Positions 8,299 through 16,508 of a stretch of 64,000 nucleotides of DNA are shown here, piece by piece (the stretch's first letter is position 1; every line of letters begins with the position of its first letter). Under the pieces are notes generated by a model. That model saw only the letters and a program-made list of their open reading frames with translations, did no database searches and had not been told where the DNA came from. The DNA is taken from the NCBI GenBank assembly GCA_049323455.1, contig JBMONF010000065.1:149601-213600 (forward strand), read 5' to 3'. Both the position numbers and the translations under genes were made by a program. Origin of the DNA: Hypericibacter sp049323455. Lineage in GTDB: Bacteria; Pseudomonadota; Alphaproteobacteria; Dongiales; Dongiaceae.

Positions 8299-9222
8299 GT
8301 GCCGAAGGAGCTCGAGGCCTTCCTCGAGATGCTGGCGGCCGAGCGCAACGCCGCCATCAATACGCGCACGGCCTACAAGCGCGATCTCGCGGATTTCGCG
8401 GCCTTCCTGCAACGCCGCCGCACCAGTCTCGCCGTTGCCGACAGCGAAGCGGTCCGCGCCTACCTGGCAGGCCTCGACGGCGCCGGCATGGCGCCGCGCA
8501 CCGCGGCGCGCCGGCTCTCGGCCTTGCGGCAATTCTACCGTTTCCTCGTCGCCGAGGGTTGGCGCGCGGACGATCCGACCGTGGCCATCGACAGCCCCAA
8601 GCTCGGCCGCGCCTTGCCCAAGGTGCTGACGGAAGGCGAGGTCGAGCGGCTGATGGAAGCGGCCGCGCGCCTGCCGGGTGCCGAGGGTGCCCGCCTCGTC
8701 GCCATCGCCGAGCTGCTCTACGCCACGGGCCTGCGCGTGAGCGAGCTCGTCAGCCTGCCGCTCGCTTCCGTGACGCGCGACCAGCGCGTGATCCTGGTGC
8801 GCGGCAAGGGCGGCAAGGAGCGCCTCGTGCCCTTGAGCGAGCCGGCGCTCGATGCGCTCGAGGCCTATCTCGAGCGGCGGCGCGAATTCCTCCAAGGCCC
8901 GCCCGAGCGGCCGGCGCCCTCGCCTTGGCTGTTCCCCTCGCGCGGGCGCTCGGGCCACTTGACGCGCGTGCGCGTGGCGCAGCTCCTGAAGGAGCTTGCC
9001 GTGATGGCCGGCGTCGATCCCCGGCGCGTCTCGCCCCATGTGCTGCGCCATGCCTTCGCGAGCCATCTCCTGGGCCGCGGCGCCGACCTCAGGAGCCTGC
9101 AGAAGCTCCTGGGCCATGCCGACATCTCGACGACGCAGATCTACACCCATGTCGCGGGCGAGCGCCGGCAGGCGCTGGTGCGCGACCATCACCCGCTCTC
9201 GAAGGCGCGCAAGCGGGGCTGA
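8299..9222 (+). CDS. xerD: Tyrosine recombinase XerD
   Basis: About 307 residues from a GTG at 8299 with a GGAGG ribosome site five bases ahead. The N-terminal SAM-like domain contains LAAERNAAINTRTAYKRDL. The catalytic domain shows Arg in ATGLRVSELVSL, Lys in RGKGGKERLVPL, HxxR in HVLRHAFASHLL, His in LLGHADISTTQIYTH and the nucleophile Tyr after it. XerD works with XerC at dif to resolve chromosome dimers. The usual XerD length and the neighbourhood (aroK/aroB and accA) argue against a phage integrase. In relatives accA often follows xerD; here 7.3 kb intervene. Confidence 0.93.
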   Translation: MPKELEAFLEMLAAERNAAINTRTAYKRDLADFAAFLQRRRTSLAVADSEAVRAYLAGLDGAGMAPRTAARRLSALRQFYRFLVAEGWRADDPTVAIDSPKLGRALPKVLTEGEVERLMEAAARLPGAEGARLVAIAELLYATGLRVSELVSLPLASVTRDQRVILVRGKGGKERLVPLSEPALDALEAYLERRREFLQGPPERPAPSPWLFPSRGRSGHLTRVRVAQLLKELAVMAGVDPRRVSPHVLRHAFASHLLGRGADLRSLQKLLGHADISTTQIYTHVAGERRQALVRDHHPLSKARKRG

Positions 9223-9243
9223 GGCGGTATCTATTTGCCCTTT

Positions 9244-9322
9244 CGTCGCCCCGGCGAAAGCCGGGGCCCAGGGCAGCAGCGCGCCGCTTGCCCCCGGATT
9301 CCCGCTTTCGCGGGAATGACGA
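9244..9322. repeat. Dispersed paired-hairpin repeat, family A, copy 1
   Basis: Two GC-rich hairpins face each other: one built on ccccggcgaaagccgggg at 9249-9266 and one on attcccgctttcgcgggaat at 9299-9318, each next to a CGTC/GACG end. Three further copies occur at 13292, 14783 and 41321. It lies just after the xerD stop and may also act as a transcription terminator. Such intergenic elements are common in alphaproteobacterial genomes. Confidence 0.85.
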
Positions 9323-9404
9323 TGAATTTCGATTCCAACCGAACAGAACTCGCATTGGCGGGCCTTCGGTCCCACAGTGGTCACGAGGGCGGCCCGACGC
9401 CCGA

Positions 9405-9436
9405 TTGACAGGGCGGCGCCGATGCCGTCATTAAAT
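9405..9436 (+). promoter_or_regulatory. Possible sigma-70 promoter and leader of the malyl-CoA lyase gene
   Basis: A perfect TTGACA lies at 9405-9410, with an AT-rich cattaaat 18-20 bases downstream as a weak -10. A 7-base-pair hairpin (gggtccg/cggaccc) at about 9465-9487 sits in the presumed leader, and a GGGAG ribosome site precedes the ATG at 9531. This accounts for most of the 308-base gap between xerD and mcl that is not the hairpin repeat. The -10 match and spacing are imperfect. Confidence 0.35.
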
Positions 9437-9530
9437 CGGCTTCGGTCGAGCACTCCCTGGGGCAGGGTCCGCAGGAACGCCGGACCCCATCCCACATGAT
9501 CGCAACAATCCTGACCGGGGAGCCAGAACC

Positions 9531-10511
9531 ATGAGCTTCAAGATCGTCGAGCAGGCGCCCGCACGCCTCAACCGCAGCGAACTCGCCGTGCCGGGCTCGC
9601 AGCCGCAGCTTTTCGAGAAGGCCGCCAAGTCGGCCGCCGACGTGGTGTTCCTCGATCTCGAGGACGCGGTGGCGCCCGACGACAAGGCGCAGGCGCGCAA
9701 GAACATCGTTCAGGCGCTCAACGAGATCGACTGGGGCAGCAAGACGCTCTCGGTGCGCATCAACGGCCTCGACACCCATTACATGTATCGCGACGTGGTG
9801 GACGTGATCGAGCAGGGCGGCGAGCGGCTCGATCTCATCATGATCCCGAAGGTCGGCACCGCGGCGGACGTCTATGCCGTCGACATGCTGGTGACCCAGT
9901 GCGAGGACGCGGTGAAGCGCAAGAAGCGCCTGGGCTTCGAGCTCATCATCGAGACCGCCCTCGGCATGCAGAACGTCAACGAGATCGCGCAAGCCTCGAA
10001 GCGGCTCGAATCGCTCCACTTCGGCGTCGCCGACTATGCCGCCTCGACGCGCGCGCGCACCACCGGCATCGGCGGCCCCAACAAGATGTATGGCGTGCTG
10101 ACCGACAAGGAGGGCGAGGCGCCGCGCGAGTTCCACTGGGGCGACATGTGGCATTACGCGATCGCCCGCATGGTGGTGGCGGCGCGCGCCAACGGCCTCC
10201 GGCCCGTCGACGGCCCCTTCGGCGACTTCTCCGATCCCGACGGCTTCAAGGCGCAGGCCTACCGCGCGGCGGTGCTGGGCTGCGAGGGCAAGTGGGCGAT
10301 CCATCCCACACAGATCGCGCTCGCCAACGAGGTCTACAGCCCGTCGGAGGCCGAGGTCACGCGCGCACGGCGCATCCTCGAGGCCATGGAGCAGGCCAAG
10401 CGCGAGGGCAAGGGTGCCGTGGCGCTCGACGGCCGGCTCATCGACATCGCCTCGATCCGCCAGGCCGAGGTGCTGGTGCGCAAGGCCGAGCAGATCGCCG
10501 GGGCGAAGTAA
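9531..10511 (+). CDS. mcl1: L-malyl-CoA / beta-methylmalyl-CoA lyase
   Basis: 326 residues of the HpcH/HpaI-CitE fold, matching the Mcl1 type: RLNRSELAVPGSQPQLFEKA, DVVFLDLEDAVAPDDKAQAR, LSVRINGLDT, DLIMIPKVG, ELIIETALGMQN, LHFGVADYAAST and KWAIHPTQI. Arg of VRIN, Glu of IIET and Asp of LEDAV are the expected CoA-ester and magnesium contacts. It cleaves malyl-CoA or methylmalyl-CoA to glyoxylate plus acetyl- or propionyl-CoA, as in the ethylmalonyl-CoA pathway or serine cycle. It stands alone on the plus strand and converges with the amidase operon. The related citryl-CoA lyase is less likely given the length and the MYGVLTD/FHWGDMW segments. Confidence 0.85.
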   Translation: MSFKIVEQAPARLNRSELAVPGSQPQLFEKAAKSAADVVFLDLEDAVAPDDKAQARKNIVQALNEIDWGSKTLSVRINGLDTHYMYRDVVDVIEQGGERLDLIMIPKVGTAADVYAVDMLVTQCEDAVKRKKRLGFELIIETALGMQNVNEIAQASKRLESLHFGVADYAASTRARTTGIGGPNKMYGVLTDKEGEAPREFHWGDMWHYAIARMVVAARANGLRPVDGPFGDFSDPDGFKAQAYRAAVLGCEGKWAIHPTQIALANEVYSPSEAEVTRARRILEAMEQAKREGKGAVALDGRLIDIASIRQAEVLVRKAEQIAGAK

Positions 10512-10516
10512 GATCA

Positions 10517-10667
10517 ATGTCGGCCCCTTCCCTTGCGGGAGGGGCAGCGAAGGCTCGTCGCGACAGCGACGAATCGAGCGGGGAGGGGTGACCAAGGCTC
10601 CCCCTCCCGGTTCGGACGGCTGGCGCCGTCCTCACCCGCCCTCCCGCGAGGGGAGGGCGTGGAAGAA
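10517..10667. repeat. GC-rich palindromic intergenic repeat, family B, copy 1
   Basis: The gap between the converging mcl1 and amidase genes is filled by complementary ccccttccc/gggagggg and ccctcccg/cgggaggg arms around a central segment. Similar elements lie at 24352 and 36300. It probably forms hairpins in both transcripts and could terminate them. No gene is seen here. Confidence 0.7.
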
Positions 10668-10669
10668 AC

Positions 10670-12901
10670 TCACAACGGCTTCGGATCGATGAACCGCCTG
10701 AGCACGTTGCCGGTGATGCGCGCGACGTTGTTGTCGTAACCGTTGTGCGCGAGGCTGCCGGCCCAGGCGATCGAGCCGGTCGAGAACACGGCCCCGCCGT
10801 TCGGCGTCTCGAAGAAGACCATGTCGGCCCTCACCTTCGGATGCTCGATCCCGTCGATGCCGGGATGGGTCGAGATCAGCTCCTCGGGCGTCACGACATA
10901 GACGTTCGTATGCATCTCCGAGGCGGCCAGCACCAGCGCATGGGGCGGCGTGCCGAGCCTTGCGTCCACGATGTCGAGCTCGAGGCCCGCGGCGCCGCCG
11001 CCGATGCTGCCGAAATCGCCGATCTTCTCGTCCGGCCCGATGCCTTCGAAGATGAAGCCTGCGCGCGGATCGAAGCTGCCGGGCTTGCGGCGATACCAGG
11101 AGGATTCGTCGAAGCCCTCCGAGCCGAAGCCCACGCCCACGAGCGCCTGGGGCGCCAGGCCGCTGTTGCGCCACAGCCCGCTCATCTCGCCGGTGAAGCT
11201 CAGGTAATACTCGCCGGGCTCGGCGATCCAGGTGCGCGTGCCGTTCTCGGCGCGGCGGATCTCGATCACGCCCGGCAGCGTCGGGTGCCAGGCGATGCGC
11301 CAATAGAAGCCGTTGCCGCCCGTATAGATCAGCCGGCCGCCCTGTTGCAGATAGGCCTCGATCGCGCGCATCTGCTGGAGCGAGTGGTATTCGGGGTGCG
11401 TGCCGGTGATGACGCAGCGATAGGGTGCCAGCAGGCTCGTGCCCTCGCGGTGCAGATCCTCGTCGGTGACGACGTCGAAGGGCTGGTCGATGGCCTCGAG
11501 CCAGTCGGCGATGTGGAGATCGGCGCCGAAGTTCCAGAGCGCGCCCTTGGGCCGCGTGTTGACGATCGGGCGGAGGCGCGAGCTATAGCAGGAGCCCGAG
11601 CCGTCGGTGTGGACGTCGTAGGTCGAGACGCCGAGCTCGCGTCGGTCGTTGAGCGTGAGCTCCGTGGGCCCGAACTCGAGTAGCGCGCCGTAGCAGATCT
11701 CGGCCAAGGGATCGTCCCAGCCGTGATGGCTGTTGGCATAGGCCATGTAGGTGGCGGTGGCCGCGAGGAAGGCCACGGGCGCCGTCGCCCGGCCTTTGGG
11801 TGGCAGGACGAAGAAGGGGACGAAGGCCTGCTGCTCGTAGGCCTCGCCGCAGGAGAGCTTCATCGCATAGATGCCCGAACGCATCTCGGCCGGGACCGGC
11901 ACTTCGAAGTCCGTTTCCCAGTCCGCGTCGTAGAGATCGTCCTCGTGGAAATGGATCGCGGCGTAATGCTCGGGCTTGTCGGTCCAGCGCAGGACCTCGC
12001 CGGTCCAGACCGCCCCCTTCATGGCGCGCGTCGGTAGATTGTGGGTCTCGCCATGGAGGCGGTTCGCGGAGAGATCGACCACGCGCGTCGTGGGAATGTC
12101 TCTCGCGAAGTCCCAGGCCGCGACCATGTGGGGCGCGAGCGCCGCCACGGTGCCCGGGTGAATCGCCTCGATCTCGGGTTCGTCGAGCGCACGGGCGACG
12201 AGGCGCGGCGCCTCGATCTTGCCGTTGTAGTGGCCGCCGAGCAGGGCCTTGGGGCCGCGCGCGCCGGCGACATGCGCCGCCATGGTGAAGGGCGTGCCGG
12301 CCGGCGGGCGCGGCTTTACCCGCAGCACCGCTTCGGCGACCGCACCCGAATCGTCGCGCGCCAGATGGGCCAGCGGCCGCTGCACCAGCCGCACCAGGCC
12401 CGAGCCGGCATCGAGGCTCGCCGCCACGCGGTACCAGGCGCGCTCGCGCAAGGGCCTTGTGGTCTTGATCGTGGCAAGCCCGCCCTTGCCGTCGCCGAGA
12501 TCGAGCGTCAAGGCACCGGTCTCGTCGAGGCGCAAGCGCAAACCGGCCTTGGCCGGCTCGGACCAGCGTGCCAGCAACGTCTGACTTTTTCTGCCTGGCA
12601 TGGTCGGCCAGACGAGCGCGGTGAGGGTGAAGCTCTCGATCGCATCGAGCGGGCTCGCTGCCGGAACCAGCACGGCGGAGCCCGCGTCGAGCGGCTGGCG
12701 ACGACCCGGATAGTCGCCATTGGCCGGGCTTGCCACGGGAACGTCCTTGTAGCCCGCACCGCCCGGCGAATCGTCGCCGCAAACGAGGCGCACCAGCTCC
12801 GCGCGATAGCGCGCAGCCCCCGCCTCGCAGCTCACCTTCACTTGGAGCCGGTCGCCCGGCCTCACGCTGTGGCGGTCGGCATAGCCCAGGATCTCGAGCA
12901 T
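10670..12901 (-). CDS. N,N-dimethylformamidase-like large (beta) subunit
   Basis: 743 residues, close to the roughly 760 of known DMFase large subunits. The N-terminal third is a concanavalin-like beta domain (ALVWPTMPGRKSQTLLARWS, GLRLRLDETGALTLDLGDG). The catalytic region has TYMAYANSHHG near residues 384-394, STYDVHTDGSG near 426, and GTHPEYHS with Glu504. In characterised DMFase a mononuclear iron is held by two Tyr and one Glu. Glu504 and nearby Tyr residues (385, 388, 428, 439) are candidates, but the exact ligands need alignment. It hydrolyses N-substituted formamides to formate and an amine; the real substrate here is uncertain. It starts 28 bases after the small subunit. Confidence 0.85.
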   Translation of the reverse strand: MLEILGYADRHSVRPGDRLQVKVSCEAGAARYRAELVRLVCGDDSPGGAGYKDVPVASPANGDYPGRRQPLDAGSAVLVPAASPLDAIESFTLTALVWPTMPGRKSQTLLARWSEPAKAGLRLRLDETGALTLDLGDGKGGLATIKTTRPLRERAWYRVAASLDAGSGLVRLVQRPLAHLARDDSGAVAEAVLRVKPRPPAGTPFTMAAHVAGARGPKALLGGHYNGKIEAPRLVARALDEPEIEAIHPGTVAALAPHMVAAWDFARDIPTTRVVDLSANRLHGETHNLPTRAMKGAVWTGEVLRWTDKPEHYAAIHFHEDDLYDADWETDFEVPVPAEMRSGIYAMKLSCGEAYEQQAFVPFFVLPPKGRATAPVAFLAATATYMAYANSHHGWDDPLAEICYGALLEFGPTELTLNDRRELGVSTYDVHTDGSGSCYSSRLRPIVNTRPKGALWNFGADLHIADWLEAIDQPFDVVTDEDLHREGTSLLAPYRCVITGTHPEYHSLQQMRAIEAYLQQGGRLIYTGGNGFYWRIAWHPTLPGVIEIRRAENGTRTWIAEPGEYYLSFTGEMSGLWRNSGLAPQALVGVGFGSEGFDESSWYRRKPGSFDPRAGFIFEGIGPDEKIGDFGSIGGGAAGLELDIVDARLGTPPHALVLAASEMHTNVYVVTPEELISTHPGIDGIEHPKVRADMVFFETPNGGAVFSTGSIAWAGSLAHNGYDNNVARITGNVLRRFIDPKPL

Positions 12902-12929
12902 CGGCGGTCTCTTGCGAAAGAGGGAAAGG

Positions 12930-13235
12930 TCAGTCGAGCTCGAGTGCGCGGCCGGTGAGCTCGCGCCAGCGCAGCTTGAACACGCCCCACTCCGCGTCCT
13001 CCCAGGAATAGAAGACGTAGCCCGGCACGCGCTCGATCGGATCGCCGGGATTGGCGCCCATGCGGCCCAGCACCCATTCGCGGTGGCGCTTCGTGCAGAT
13101 CAGCACGTAGCGGCCGGCGTTCGCGCCGCCGCGCATGCGGTTCAGCACGCGCTGCAGCTCGCCGCTGTGGCGGCCATAGGGGCGGGCGCGAAACTCGCGC
13201 GCGAGGTCGGGGCGGTCGGGGTCGATTTCGTACAT
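12930..13235 (-). CDS. N,N-dimethylformamidase-like small (alpha) subunit
   Basis: 101 residues. FRARPYGRHSGELQRVLNRM, GRYVLICTKRHREWVLGRMG and FYSWEDAEWGVFKLRWREL match the small DMFase subunit, which packs against the large one and has no catalytic site of its own. The known protein is about 130 residues, so this is slightly short. The same frame could begin at 13286, adding 17 residues, but that stretch touches a dispersed hairpin repeat, so the start at MYEIDPDRPDL is preferred. It lies immediately upstream of the large subunit, giving a two-gene enzyme unit. Confidence 0.75.
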   Translation of the reverse strand: MYEIDPDRPDLAREFRARPYGRHSGELQRVLNRMRGGANAGRYVLICTKRHREWVLGRMGANPGDPIERVPGYVFYSWEDAEWGVFKLRWRELTGRALELD

Positions 13236-13291
13236 GGGGATTCTCGAGGGATCTGCTGACGATGCTATGCGTTTCTTGTTCAACATTTACT

Positions 13292-13373
13292 CGTCACCCT
13301 CGCGAAAGCGAGGGTCCATGGAACGGCCGGAGCACGACATCGCCATGGATTCCCGCTTGCGCGGGAATGACGG
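13292..13373. repeat. Dispersed paired-hairpin repeat, family A, copy 2
   Basis: The hairpin on accctcgcgaaagcgagggt at 13296-13315 and the hairpin on attcccgcttgcgcgggaat at 13350-13369 have the same paired arrangement and CGTC/GACG ends as the copy at 9244. It lies between the binding-protein gene and the amidase small subunit, so it falls inside the presumed leftward transcript or divides it. Confidence 0.85.
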
Positions 13374-13425
13374 AAGAAATAGCGGGAATAGCGACCGAGG
13401 GCTCGTAGCAGGTAAGGCACGTCGA

Positions 13426-14538
13426 TCATCCGCCCGCGCGTACCTCCTCGAAGATCTGGTTGCGCTTCAGCTCCATCTCCGGCGTCGTCTCGGTCTCGAA
13501 CACGCTGCTCTTGAACAGCGCCGCCGGCGAGGAGAAGCCCAGATCCGCCACGATCTTGGGATCGGCGACCTCGAAGGACTTCCGGTTGCAGTGGCCGTAG
13601 CCATACTGCTCGATCATGTACTTGCCGGTCTCCGGCGCGCACATGGCGTCGATGAAATCATAGACCTGCTCGTCCGGCGCCGTGGCGTTGGCCATGTGCA
13701 CGAGGCCGCAGGTCCAGGAGAGGATGCCCTCCTTGGGCACCATGTAGTCGACCGGCACGCCCTGCTTGCGCAAGGCCGCCAGTCCGTCGTTCCAGGCATA
13801 GGCGATCGCGATCTCGCCCGAGGCCATGGCCTGCTGATATTCCGAGGGCGAATCCCAGTAGAAGCGCACGAGCTTGCGCTGCTGCATCAGGAGCTCCTTG
13901 ATCCTGGCGCCTTCTTCGTCGGAGAAGGAGAACGGATCGATGCCGAGCACGAGCGCCGCCACCGTCACGGTCGGCGTGGCGTTGTACATCGAGATCTTGC
14001 CTTCGTAGCGCTCGTCGAAGGCGAGCTTCCAGGAGGGCTCGTCGGATTGCACCAGATCGGTGCGGTAGAGCAGCGAGCCGTTGCCCCAATCGAACGGCAC
14101 GATCCAATGCTCGCCGTCGATCCTGGCGCCGGGCAGATCGAACAGCTCGGGCCAGATGTCGTTCCAATATTTCAAGCGCGCCGTGTCGATCTTCTTGATC
14201 ATGCCGAGCTTGTGCCAGCGCGCGATGTCCTCCACGCAAGGATGCGAGATGTCGGCGACGAAGCCAGACTGCAGCTTCTGGAACGCCTCCTCGGTGCCGC
14301 CGAAGAGGGTGAAGCTCGGCGAGCCGCCATATTTCTTGATGTACTCGCCATGGAGCTCGGGGATGTCATAGCCGGCCCAGGTAAAGACCTGGAGCGCATT
14401 GGCCTCGGCGGCTCGGGCCGGCCGGCCGAAGCGTATCGTGGTGGCGAGCCCGAGGCCCATCGCGGCCAGCGCCCTCGCGAAGTCGCGGCGCGTGAGGCGG
14501 CCCTCGGCGAGCCGGTCCATGAACTCGGTTTTTTCCAT
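13426..14538 (-). CDS. Tat-exported ABC transporter substrate-binding protein, spermidine/putrescine (PotD/PotF) type
   Basis: 370 residues from the ATG at 14538. The N-terminus has a twin-arginine motif in RLTRRDFARALAAMGLG and a hydrophobic stretch ending near ARAAEA. The mature part resembles PotD/PotF: LQVFTWAGYDIPELHGEY, GGTEEAFQKL, WHIVPFDWG-like segment IVPFDWGNGSLLYRTD, KISMYN, AYAWNDGLAAL and MIEQYGYGHCNRKSF. It should bind a polyamine or similar cationic solute in the periplasm. No permease or ATPase gene lies beside it, so it is an orphan that needs a partner elsewhere. It lies between the aminotransferase and the amidase on the same strand, suggesting uptake of their substrate. 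Confidence 0.85.
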   Translation of the reverse strand: MEKTEFMDRLAEGRLTRRDFARALAAMGLGLATTIRFGRPARAAEANALQVFTWAGYDIPELHGEYIKKYGGSPSFTLFGGTEEAFQKLQSGFVADISHPCVEDIARWHKLGMIKKIDTARLKYWNDIWPELFDLPGARIDGEHWIVPFDWGNGSLLYRTDLVQSDEPSWKLAFDERYEGKISMYNATPTVTVAALVLGIDPFSFSDEEGARIKELLMQQRKLVRFYWDSPSEYQQAMASGEIAIAYAWNDGLAALRKQGVPVDYMVPKEGILSWTCGLVHMANATAPDEQVYDFIDAMCAPETGKYMIEQYGYGHCNRKSFEVADPKIVADLGFSSPAALFKSSVFETETTPEMELKRNQIFEEVRAGG

Positions 14539-14889
14539 CACGGGAACGTTCCTCTCCCAGCTTCGTTGGCGGGCCTTGCGCCGCGCGAGCCGTTCACGGT
14601 CCCGCGTGGCACGGGTGCCGGCTCGCGTTATCGTTGTATTTTGGCGAGTTGACCAAGAATCGATCGATAGCACAAGCCGATCGGTCGATAGGGCGGCGAA
14701 GCTTGGGGTAGGACAGATTCCGATTAGGCGAAACCCCTTCGTCGCTCCCGCGCCCGCGGGCTTCGCCCGCTTCCTTTGATTTGCCGGCGAAGTCGGCTCG
14801 GGGGCCCAGGGCCACCGCACGTCGCTCGCCCCTGGGTTCCTGCTTTCGCAGGAACGACGATGAAAGATGTGCCGCGCGTCTCGCCCGCC
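14539..14889. other. Intergenic space upstream of the binding-protein gene with possible operator repeats
   Basis: No gene seen. Near 14661-14691 two copies of a cgatcg(a/g)tcgatag-like sequence lie about 17 bases apart (14661-14670, partial, and 14678-14691), each rich in palindromic gatc/cgatcg. They sit about 120-150 bases upstream of the binding-protein start and could be regulator sites. The rest is mostly the hairpin repeat listed separately. Confidence 0.4.
14783..14862. repeat. Dispersed paired-hairpin repeat, family A, copy 3 (degenerate)
   Basis: The right-hand hairpin gttcctgctttcgcaggaac (14836-14855) with a GACGATG end is clear. The left arm is degraded but keeps gccggcgaagtcggc and the ggggcccagggc stretch also seen at 9244. 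It lies between the aminotransferase stop and the binding-protein start. Confidence 0.7.
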
Positions 14890-16239
14890 TCAGCGGCCCA
14901 GCGGCGCCATCACCTCGGCGAGGCTCTTGGCCAGCAGCTCCACGATCTCGTCGAGCTCGGCCGGCGTGACGTTATAAGGCGGGGCCAGGATGATCTGGTC
15001 GCCGCGCACACCGTCGACATTGCCGCCGGTGGGGTAGCAGATGAGGCCGTTGGCGAAGGCGCGGTCGCGCACCCGTGCGAACAATTGCAGGGCCGGATCG
15101 AACGGCTCCTTGGTCGCGCGGTCGGCCACCAACTCGATGCCGATGAAGAAACCGCGGCCGCGGATGTCGCCGACATAGTCGCGCCCGCCGATCCGGTCGG
15201 CCAGCGCCTGCTTGAGCAGGACGCCCTCGCGCGCGACCTTTTCCACCAGCTTGTCGCGCGCGACGATGGTCTGCACCGCGACGCCGGCCGCACAGGCCGC
15301 CGTGTGGCCGGTGAAGGTGTGACCCGTGAGCGGTGCGCCATAACGCTCGAGGATCGGGCCCGCCACGCGCTCTTGATAGACGGCCGCCCCCAGCGGCAGA
15401 TAGCCGCCGGCCAGCCCCTTCGCCACCGACATGATGTCCGGCTCGACCCCGTCATGCTCGAGCGCGCGCCAGGTGCCGCAGCGCCCGGCGCCGCACATCA
15501 CCTCGTCGGCGATCATCAGCACGCCGTAGCGGTCGCAGATCGCGCGGATGCGCCTGGCGTAACCTGCCGGCGCCGGCACCGCGCCGCCGGCGGCCCCCAC
15601 CACGGGCTCGAACACGAAGGCCGCGATGCGCTCGGGTCCCTGGCGCAGGATCTCGCGCTCGAGCTCGTCGGCGCAATATTCGGCGACGTCCTCGGGCTTG
15701 ACACCCTTGGGCGGGCGGTACTCGTTGACGGCGGAGAGAAAGCTCGCTTCGGTGAGCGCACCCTCGAAGGGCGCGCGGCGCTCGCGAAAGCCGGAGATGG
15801 CGAGCGCCCCCAGCGTATTGCCGTGCCAGGAGCGCTGGCGCGAGATGAAGCGCCGGCGCGAGGTCTCGCCCCGCGCCGAGTGGTATTGCAGCGCGATCTT
15901 GAGACAGGATTCGACCGCCTCCGAGCCGCCCGAGACGAACACCATGCGCTTCAGGGCCCCGCCGCAGCGCCGCGCCACGATCTCCGTCAGCTGCTCCAGA
16001 GGATCGCTGGTGAAGGTGTAGCGATAGCCGTGCGCCACGCGATCGAGCTGCGCCTTGATTGCGGCGTTGACCTCCTCGTTGCCGTGGCCGAGGCAGAACA
16101 CGGCCGGTCCGCCGGAGCCGTCGAGATAGCGCTTGCCGGCGGCGTCATAGACATAGGCACCCTTGCCCCAGGCGATCTTGGGCAGGGAGGGGGCGTCGCC
16201 ATAATGGGCGGCACCAGGGCGAGGCTGGGCGTTGGACAT
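14890..16239 (-). CDS. Class III (PLP-dependent) aminotransferase
   Basis: 449 residues from the ATG at 16239. Fold-type I class III features are GKRYLDGSGGPAVFCLGHG, FVSGGSEAVESCLKIA, RSWHGNTLGALAISG, FEPVVGAAGGAVPAP, LMIADEVMCGAGRCGTW, the PLP lysine in SVAKGLAGGYLPLGA, HTFTGHTAACAAGVA and GRGFFIGIELV. These enzymes use omega-amino acids, diamines or beta-alanine with pyruvate or 2-oxoglutarate. Next to a polyamine-type binding protein, a diamine or omega-amino-acid substrate is a reasonable inference. A longer frame to 16392 adds Arg/Pro-rich residues with no family match. Upstream, 16240-16508 is the divergent space shared with accA, where I see no further gene. Confidence 0.88.
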   Translation of the reverse strand: MSNAQPRPGAAHYGDAPSLPKIAWGKGAYVYDAAGKRYLDGSGGPAVFCLGHGNEEVNAAIKAQLDRVAHGYRYTFTSDPLEQLTEIVARRCGGALKRMVFVSGGSEAVESCLKIALQYHSARGETSRRRFISRQRSWHGNTLGALAISGFRERRAPFEGALTEASFLSAVNEYRPPKGVKPEDVAEYCADELEREILRQGPERIAAFVFEPVVGAAGGAVPAPAGYARRIRAICDRYGVLMIADEVMCGAGRCGTWRALEHDGVEPDIMSVAKGLAGGYLPLGAAVYQERVAGPILERYGAPLTGHTFTGHTAACAAGVAVQTIVARDKLVEKVAREGVLLKQALADRIGGRDYVGDIRGRGFFIGIELVADRATKEPFDPALQLFARVRDRAFANGLICYPTGGNVDGVRGDQIILAPPYNVTPAELDEIVELLAKSLAEVMAPLGR

Positions 16240-16508
16240 GGGTGCGGGGCTCCTGGCGAGAGGCGGCGGCCCGGGCGGGCCCGCGGGAAGCCTCCGATAC
16301 CGGCTCCCGCGCGCCGGCCAAGGCCGCGAAAGAACGCGCCAATTTGCCAGAATGCGGGATCGGCACAAGCGGCCTTTGGCGGGGAGCGTCAAGGGCCATT
16401 TTGCGGTCGCGGGGCGGGCGGGGCTGTGCTATCTGCTTGCCCCGCCTAGGGGAACACCCGGGGGAGCGCCGACCTGCCCGCGGGTTCCGATCCTGATCTC
16501 AAGGACCG

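Noticed and set aside
8299..9222. Integrase of a mobile element
   Set aside because: Length, sequence and neighbours fit housekeeping XerD; no phage or element genes are adjacent.
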